From NCBI GenBank assembly GCA_033063855.1, contig CP093830.1, forward strand, positions 8,060,854 through 8,124,853: 64,000 bases of DNA, given 5' to 3'. Below, piece after piece: positions 56,501 to 64,000 of this stretch. The notes under the pieces were generated by a model that was not told the DNA's origin, searched no databases, and was given only the letters and a program-made list of their open reading frames with translations. This DNA comes from Smittia aterrima. Taxonomy: Eukaryota > Arthropoda > Insecta > Diptera > Chironomidae. The position numbers were made by a program, and so were the translations under genes. Position 1 is the first letter of the stretch. Every line of letters starts with the position of its first letter.

Positions 56501-59500
56501 TAAAAAAACTGTTATGGCAAAGGAATCCCGGGGATGAAGCGGATCATCATCATCAACATTGAATTTACTTTTTAATATTAAATCTCTTCAGATATTTCGA
56601 CGTGCGGTTGTTAGGGTGGAGGAACAAGGAACAGCGAGAGCAATAAAATCATAAAGAAAATATGTCAAGTTTCTCGTCGATGTCCTTCGAAGCCGTCGTC
56701 ATCGTGGTGCTCGTCTGATGATTTTATAGCAGCTCTCACACTCCCTCAAAGAACCGCCTTTGAATAAAGTTTTTTTAGTTAAAAATTGTGAAGTTTATGT
56801 GATTACAACCGTAAAGTAACTGGTGCGAGATTGCACTGCGAGATGATGAGTTGTAAAGTCATCATCGTAAAAATTATGACAATCTCCTCTCCGAGTTTTG
56901 TTTTTCCATTTGTGAGCTTCAGGATTCTCCTTCTAATTATTATTCGTTGCGATGTAATGACAAAAAAAAACTTGCTTTCCTTTCTCGTCAGTCAACAATA
57001 AGGGCGCAAAAAGAGATGAAAATCGCTTCATTTAATCGCATCACGAGATAAACCGAAAGATGTTTGAATTCGTCGCGGTACGAGGATTCTGTCATTCGAG
57101 CTGATTTTTTACGATCAACTCTCAGTTTTCAACGGAAAATGAGTGAAAAATTAAATTAACAATTATCATCGAATAATTCGAAAGGAAGGGGCTGAATTGT
57201 CATAAAAATAATAAAAACGAATGGGTTGTTATGAATTTGAATTTATAGCGAAACAATTAAATTTATTGTTCTTTCAACTCGAGGAGAAGTTTCGTGGAAA
57301 GGGAGAATCTCATGAGTGAATTATCAGTCAATTAAAATTCTTTCCTAGACGTGACTGATGATCGTTCCCAATGTCATTCTTTCGCCCCGGAAGAGACAAC
57401 ACTCTAAATAAATATATTAAGAAACGTCTGAGCCAATTTACTGATACAAGCCGAAGGATAAGGAATGTCGCATGCTCGAATAATAAAATCATAAACTATT
57501 AAAAATTGCTTTGGCATAAATCCATTTAATATCCTTCGCGCGCCGCCAATAAATAAATTTGCGTCTAAGAATTAAATTTATAAAATATCGCAAATGGATT
57601 TTCCCTTGGATGACAAGCAACATTATTTGGGTTGCAACGCTCGTTGTTTGTTAATAGGAAAATTGCTGATAAATCTTTGAGCAGTTCAAAGTTCGATTGC
57701 TTCCGATTTCTCTTGAGAATTATTTCGAAAGCTAAAGCTTCTCATTTGATAAGGTGTAAGTAGCGTGGAAAGTGTCAGTGACAGCTAAAGCCGCAAGGAA
57801 ATTTCAATTTCTGACGAAAATCGTCAGTGACGTGTGAGATTGAAAAATCTCCTTCATCGTCGCTGGGATTTTCTCATTTTTATTTTCCTTCGCGATTTAT
57901 CTTGCCGAGTGTAAATAATAATTTGAAATTCTTTCGCTGAGGGGTATTCGGTTCGCTTTCTCTTTGCCTGGGACGACGGTTTAATGAGGTGTTCATAAAA
58001 ATACAAACTTAAGATTCTCGCAGGGACCAATCAACTTACGGTCGACGAAAGTTAAGAAAGAAATTACTCGAGAAGTCATCGACGTGACTCTTTATGCAAA
58101 TAGATCCCAATCGAGGCTGTAAAGTTATTTTTTCATTGCGTTTTAACATAAATTTCGCTGGAAAACAATGAGGAGAGTAAGTAATTGAAAAAATATGACT
58201 TTATTATTTGTTTCTGACGGTCCATCGGTGTAACTGAGCTAGCGCGTGTTGGGGGTGACGACGACGGGGTAATTAATATTCAAAAGTCCCCTGAAGTGTT
58301 TTTGTGATTGCTTTTTTGTTTGCTTCGCTTATCAAGGAAACATTGCCTTGTCCTTCACTGCCACTTCTTGTTATCTTCCTACTCGACCGGATGACTTGAT
58401 GTGCTTGTTTCGCAGCGGAGAGTTTTTAATTTCTTTCTTTCATAATTTGCATAATGACAACGATCATCACAGAAAAGGGAGCGTTTGTATCTTAAGGTGA
58501 TGTCTTGATTGTAAAAACTGTAAATCTCAGAATCATCTCACCCTTTCGTCTTCTCGTGATGGATTCACATTCATCTTTTGTGCACAGCGCAAAAATATGA
58601 AATTTTATCCCATTAAAAGCTATTTGCCGTTCAAATATCGTCTGAACAAATATTTGGTACATTAAGAATGATATCAGTTCTTTCCTTTCAGGATAAGTTT
58701 AGTGATGATGTCAATTAAATCATTTACTTGAAGTTTTGATAGAAACATTGACCTAACTTATTGACCGATGTCTCCTTCATTCCATACCTCACATGGAATA
58801 ATAAACACCTCCTTCATTCGACGATGTTACGATATGATAGTTCGCATTATATCCATCATCGTTTTCTCGACTTTTTGCTGATGGTATCGATTCTGAGTCG
58901 TTGTCGGTTAGTGGAAGATGAGCTGATTATGTTTTTATTCGATACTTGAGGAAACTCGTTCGACCCTTTTTTTCTTTTTGGTTTGAGGTCGTAGAATGAA
59001 GACGAAATATTGGGGACGCGGTGAAAGGAATTTGATATCCAATTGATGATCCATTTGGATGAATTAAGGACAAATAAAAGAGTCGTTAAGATTTGGGGTC
59101 GCTCGCGAAGCAATTGAGATAATTTCCCCCTTCACCTTTTTGATTTTTTCCTTCTCGTGCTTTCCAACGAATCGCAACTCATTTAAATTTTACCGACTTT
59201 GCTTCGTTTGTCGTATAACGATTAATTTAATTAGGAAACTTTTTAATTCTGTGTTTACCTTTTTCTCGTAGACTTTTAAATTTCCTTCCTCGAGTTTCTC
59301 TCGAAGAGATTTCCAGGATGAAAGAGCGCTAAGAAGTAGAGAAAGCAAATACACGCGCGGGAGTTTTTCTCGTGTTGCTGGCAAAGATTTCAACGAAGGA
59401 TGAGGTGGAAATCCACTTTCCCATAAGTAAGCGACTAAGGAAAAAGACTTACGGAGATTTAGATACTTTTTACGTCTTTTCGATGGAAGGAAAAGAAAAA

Positions 59501-62500
59501 TATACAAATTGGATCGTGGGATGAGTTCGTCAGTTAAGTCACAAAAGTATTTTTAAAATTGATTTACCTTTGAGACTTTTTTCAAAGAATTTAATAAAAT
59601 ATTTAACAACTAACATTTCTTTTGGACTTACCCTGAACATTGACTGTGAAATTTAAAGCGATTTCTTAGCTTACGATTAAAAACCGCGCATTAAATATTC
59701 ACGATTTATTCTGTTTGCTCAAATAATTATTTCAACGAGACATGAAAGTCAAAAGCAACAACGTGAAGAAGTTTGAGCGACGAGCGGCAGTGAAATCAAG
59801 GGATAATTTGAATAATTAAAAGGTATTACGGTTAATTAATAATTAAACCTAATTTGAGTATTAACCGAAGTGATTTTATCAACAACTTTCTTTTCAAGAC
59901 TCTCGACGATTTGAAGAAAGCGAGAAAAAGTTTTTGCTTTGATTTTTCCTTTGAGCAATTTACAATAATCTTGATAAGTTCTTCTACCGACTCTATTGAG
60001 GTTTTCTTTCAAAGAAAATTCATGAATACTTAACAAGCAGAAACGAGAGAGAGACGAAATACCTCAGAAACACACAGTGACTTTGATTCTTCAGTTGAAA
60101 AATTGCATTTCTGTCCATTGTTCTTATTTCTTTCTCGACTCTCTTCACAGTCAATATGCAATTGTGAAAATGCACATTTTCTTGTGAGTTTCACTCGCAG
60201 CGGGCGTGGAATGAAAAATCACAAATGTAAATGAACGTTGAATGCATAATTGCTGCAAATGATGGGTTTTATTGTGACGGAGTTTTTCTTTTGTCTGTCG
60301 CGTTGGAAGAGAGAAAAGAAAACTCTCTGGGACAAGTTCTTTCGAGTTTAATGAGATGTGCAGATAAAAGTCTTAATTATCTCAGGAATTGACACTGAAT
60401 CGCTTCACGACTTTGCACAGTGGTTCGCGATGGCAAGTGAAAGAAGAATAAATCAAGAGAAAGTTTAAGATAATTAATTGGTAAACGTGAGCAATCATTG
60501 AAAATTGGAATTATAATTTTCCGAATACATTAATTTCTTTGACATCCGCCGTCGATTGGCGCTAGGAAAATCCTTTTTTTTTTGCTTCATCGCGAGAAGA
60601 AAAGTTGAGGAAGATTCTTTTAATTACAAAGTAGAAAAGTTTTTTTTTATCTTCTTGTCATTTTCCGGGTTGAAAAGATTTGTCGATAAATTTAGGTTCA
60701 ATGCAAATTTCTCAGACAATGTCAAAGAAATCTCGATTAAAAGTTGATTTCATTTCCAAGTTACACAATTCACAAATTTTCCCACAGCTCAAAGACAAGA
60801 ACGAAGTCACCGAAAGATTGTAAGTCAAGAGAAAGAAGGAAAACTAATTAAAATATGGAAATTAATCGATTGGGAAAGGGATGGACATTCTTTCGGAAAC
60901 TAAAATCTTGATACAAATTAATTCTTCCCATCAAACACATTTTTCTTCGTTGATGGAGATCACGGAGAAGGCGAGATTCAACACCGAACCGTCCTTTCGT
61001 CCCTTTCTCCGTTGTTTAACCTTGCACGAGTCTTCCGAAGAAAATTTATAACAGTAAAACTCTCCCAGCATGAGAAAGCAGTTAAAATTTGCATAAGAAT
61101 TCTCCGTTTTTCGTATAAAAGTCGGAAATTATTAACATGTGTAAACAATTGTTCTTCTTCGACCCAGTTCCAGCTCAAGCTGCTCAACGAAACCTTCGCC
61201 TTCGTGTTGGGGAAAATTTATCGAACCTTTTATTTGACACAATAGAATTTTCCAATAACAGTTTAAACGATTTTCTCCTGGCACTGTTAGTTTTATTGCA
61301 ATCGACGCCGAAGGAAGCTGTATCGGTAACAAATATCAATTTCAGATTTGTCGTAGTCGCAATAAAATTGAATTCAAATCGATGTTCTTTAGCCCTCTTC
61401 GTATCCCTTTCGTTGATCTGATTTCAATGAAAAACTCCGCTTTGCGAGGGTGAGATCCGTTTCTCTTCGCTGACAGGTATTTACAGCAAAGGAAAGCATC
61501 GTTAACTTTGATTGGAACGTCGTGATTGTCTGAGCTCTTTTTATTGCGATGCGAGTTTCCCCCTTCGTCTCTCCACGACGCACTCACAAACGACGAAAGG
61601 TATTATTCGATAAGACCGAATGATGTTTGGCGTATTCTCTGTGAGAAAACATCGTCGAGGCAATATCAATTCATTCGGATTTCAACGGATTTTGTCGACA
61701 CATAAACTTTTCCAATGGAAATTGGATTTAACTTTAGGCAATTTTAGGAGAATTTTCTTTCAAATTGACTGCAAACAAGATCGTGCATCATTAAAAGTCG
61801 AAGAAGTCCAAGATAGCCTTTGACCCCGGTAAGTCATTAAAAGTAATGAGACTCTTATGGAATAACAGTCTGGTGTTGGCTGTTGCTTCTGGGAATATCG
61901 CATGAAAAATAATAATTGAAAACTCGTCCGGCCAATTCATTTTCTTCGTCCAACATCCGACAACTACGACAAATTAAATTATTTTAAATACATTCGGGAG
62001 CATTCTTTCTGTCGCTCTTCCCTTTCGTCGGAGTGGACATGAACAATGACCGAGCTGTTCGGTGGGAAATGGTAAACAGAAAGAGTCGCCTTTGCCTTCT
62101 AACAAAAAAAAAAGTTTCGCACAAAAAATGTAAAGGAAATGAAAAATGATAATTACATTCGAGGGAAAATCTCTTTTATGAGCGAAACGGAAAGATGGGA
62201 TTTTATTTAATTCCTTTTTTTTGTTTTCAGTTCCGGATGAAGCGAATTACTGTTAATTAATTCTCAGTTCATGTTGACAGGTGTAAATTAAATTTAATTA
62301 TTTGATGTGTCCATCGCGTGGCTTAAATGAACGAAGGAAAATAAATTTTCATTGAAGAGATTAAATTATTTTCATGACAAAGACGAGAAACAAATCTGGA
62401 CGCTCTTCATAAATGAGTCCTAGAGTTTATGATTAGAAAGATCAGAAAACTCATCAATAAAAATCGCCGGAGGCTAAATTTTCTAATAACGGTTGATATG

Positions 62501-63257
62501 ATAAAATCGAGGAATTTCCTTATTCTCTTATAATGTCGGAAAATTTTCTGTCGAGGAAATAATTGAAAATTGAAAATTTTCATTATTAAGCATTTGCTTT
62601 ATTATTTTTTTTTGGGTTTCGTCTTCGTTGTTAGAGTTTGAAACTTCTCAGAGAGAAGGAACGATTCTGAAAGTTGAGTCACTTCTTTAACTGTTGAATA
62701 AAGATGCACAAACATAACTGACGAACGTTTCTTAATAAAAATCGTAGAATTCCTGAGGAGAATAATTTTTGAAGAAAACCAATTTAGGTTTAATGAGTTG
62801 GATGTGAGATTGGGCCTCACATAATACAAATTAACTTTGCATTCTGCTTCTTGCTCAGCTCCTTGCTTTCTTCTTGCGAAACATTCCTCAGGAAAGAAAA
62901 GTTTTTTAATGAATTAAAAATTATCCTCTCCTCGCTCTTAAATGTCAGACGATTCCAACAAATAATCATCAGAGAGGCATCTTCGGGGAGTCATCAAAGA
63001 TCTTTAAACTAAAGTTTTGGCTCTAAAAGACGAACAGGAAGTTGAACAACTAACTCCTTCAATCACAATAAAAGGAGAAGCTCTAAAACAGAAATATTTT
63101 TACAAACTAATTTATTTTAATTAAACGAAACAAGAGGAAACGAAGAAGAACACAAACATCTTGATGATGTTTAATGACCATGAAAAAGCCCAAACGATGA
63201 AGCTTACTGGAAATATTTCGAATTCCTTATCAAACTAATAAAATTCGTCGAGAGAAG
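53526..63257. other. 9.7-kb gene-poor stretch
   Basis: On neither strand do I see a frame with family similarity, splice-linked exons, a tRNA or a known microRNA. Open frames are short, shadowed on both strands and low in complexity. The DNA is AT-rich with many homeodomain-type TAATTA words, for example around 55600-55740. It could be regulatory DNA, an intron of a gene whose exons lie outside the window, or simply spacer. This contrasts with the 100-300 bp gaps elsewhere in the window. Confidence 0.6.
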
Positions 63258-64000
63258 TTATGACTTTGGCTTTTGGTAGTAATTTGATGGGACGAACGGC
63301 ATCTTAGTGATCTCTGCGTTGTAGAGTTTGTCGCGAATCTTGAGTTCAACCTTTGTTCCAGGTTTCTTGAACTCTTCCTTTACATAGCCCATAGCAACAT
63401 TGATGTTCAGAGTTGGTGACGGACATCCGCTTGTAATTTCTCCGATTTTACTTCCATTCGAGACAACTTCAACCCCATGACGTGCTGGAGGGCCTGAGCT
63501 CAATTTAATTCCAACTCGACGTCTTGTGCATCCATTTTTCAATTGGTCCAAGACGACTTCAGCTCCCGGGAAGTTCTTTTCAGCTCTTCTACGTTTAGCG
63601 ACAAGCCAAGCAAGTCCAGCTTCGATTGGAGTTGTTGTCTCATCGATATCGCTTCCGTAAAGACAAAGACCAGCTTCAAGACGAAGAGAATCTCTCGCTC
63701 CGAGACCTGCAAGTTTGACATTGCCTGCTTTCGAATCAAGTAAAGCCTCAGCAATGAAACTTCCTTTGTTCGCAGGAATCGAAATCTCGAAACCATCTTC
63801 TCCAGTGTAACCGCATCGAGTGATTCTACAATCAGCCACACCAGCAACTTCCGCTTCGATTGTGTTCATGAAATAAAGTTCGTTTAGGTTAATTTTCGTC
63901 AATTGTTGAAGAACAGCTGCAGCAGCCGGTCCTTGAAATGCAAGCAGAGCTCGCTCCATCGGTTCGAAGAACTTTACATCAACAGACTTTCCTTTTCCTC
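63258..64000 (-). CDS. aminomethyltransferase, T-protein of the glycine cleavage system (C-terminal part)
   Basis: The 3' end of a minus-strand gene, continuing past base 64000. The visible 246 or so codons read in one frame from GKGKSVDVKFFEPMERALLAF to a stop at 63258-63260. Diagnostic strings are RITRCGYTGEDGFEISIP, GLGARDSLRLEAGLCLYGSDI, TTPIEAGLAWLV, and SGCPSPTLNINVAMGYV, ending MPFVPSNYYQKP. These are the folate-binding and C-terminal domains of the mitochondrial T-protein. It transfers the aminomethyl group's methylene to tetrahydrofolate and releases ammonia, working with the P, H and L proteins. The ATG at 63957-63959 is internal, not the true start. Confidence 0.96.
   Translation of the reverse strand, partial: GKGKSVDVKFFEPMERALLAFQGPAAAAVLQQLTKINLNELYFMNTIEAEVAGVADCRITRCGYTGEDGFEISIPANKGSFIAEALLDSKAGNVKLAGLGARDSLRLEAGLCLYGSDIDETTTPIEAGLAWLVAKRRRAEKNFPGAEVVLDQLKNGCTRRRVGIKLSSGPPARHGVEVVSNGSKIGEITSGCPSPTLNINVAMGYVKEEFKKPGTKVELKIRDKLYNAEITKMPFVPSNYYQKPKS

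Noticed and set aside
61137..61421. 94-codon frame with apparent leader-like N-terminus
   Set aside because: No cysteine pattern, no domain, and overlapped on the minus strand by another frame; nothing beyond chance openness.
54731..62829. Numerous 60-110 codon open frames in the gene desert
   Set aside because: All are short, low in complexity, often overlapped by equally long frames on the other strand, and none has recognisable motifs or splice-linked partners.
1..64000. CRISPR array, bacterial operon, riboswitch or origin
   Set aside because: Genes are intron-containing and metazoan; no spaced direct repeats of that type were seen.

Overview
The window looks like nuclear DNA from a small-genome insect, most probably a nematoceran fly such as a non-biting midge. 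The evidence is AT-rich sequence, GT-AG introns of roughly 50-80 bp, genes separated by 100-300 bp, three seven-transmembrane insect odorant receptors, a CLIP-domain serine protease and an insect defensin. Species assignment is inference. Gene models were assembled by hand; every complete multi-exon model sums to a whole number of codons, which supports the splice sites chosen.

1-8 kb: mostly non-coding DNA around a paired-like homeobox gene. 8-22 kb: a dense housekeeping block: Rab21, dolichyldiphosphatase, ACSS3-type acyl-CoA synthetase, PEBP, NOP53, PUM3, PIN1, GOT1 and FIP1. NOP53 and PUM3, both 60S ribosome-assembly factors, share one divergent promoter region, and the 60S export adaptor NMD3 lies further along.

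22-32.6 kb: an extracellular/immune/chemosensory block. It has two small secreted cysteine-rich (Kazal-like) genes, a defensin, three near-identical odorant receptor genes and a CLIP protease. A unit made of defensin exon 2, odorant receptor and protease 3' end has been tandemly duplicated, leaving three intact receptors, two broken defensins and two protease scraps.

34-46.8 kb: a DUF4508-like gene, PP5, the Ski2 helicase, NMD3 and two tandem FAD amine (polyamine-type) oxidases. The second oxidase carries decayed copies of its own exons inside an intron.

47-52 kb: an accessory island between two copies of the amine oxidase 3' exon. It holds decayed reading frames for a coiled-coil protein, a DUF4780-like domain and a SET-domain protein with post-SET cysteines, plus an inverted second copy of the coiled-coil N-terminus and a short insertion with a perfect 13-bp target-site duplication. 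It is the least ordinary part of the window.

52-64 kb: a POC1-type WD40 gene, then a 9.7-kb stretch with no recognisable gene, then the 3' part of the glycine-cleavage T-protein gene running off the right edge.
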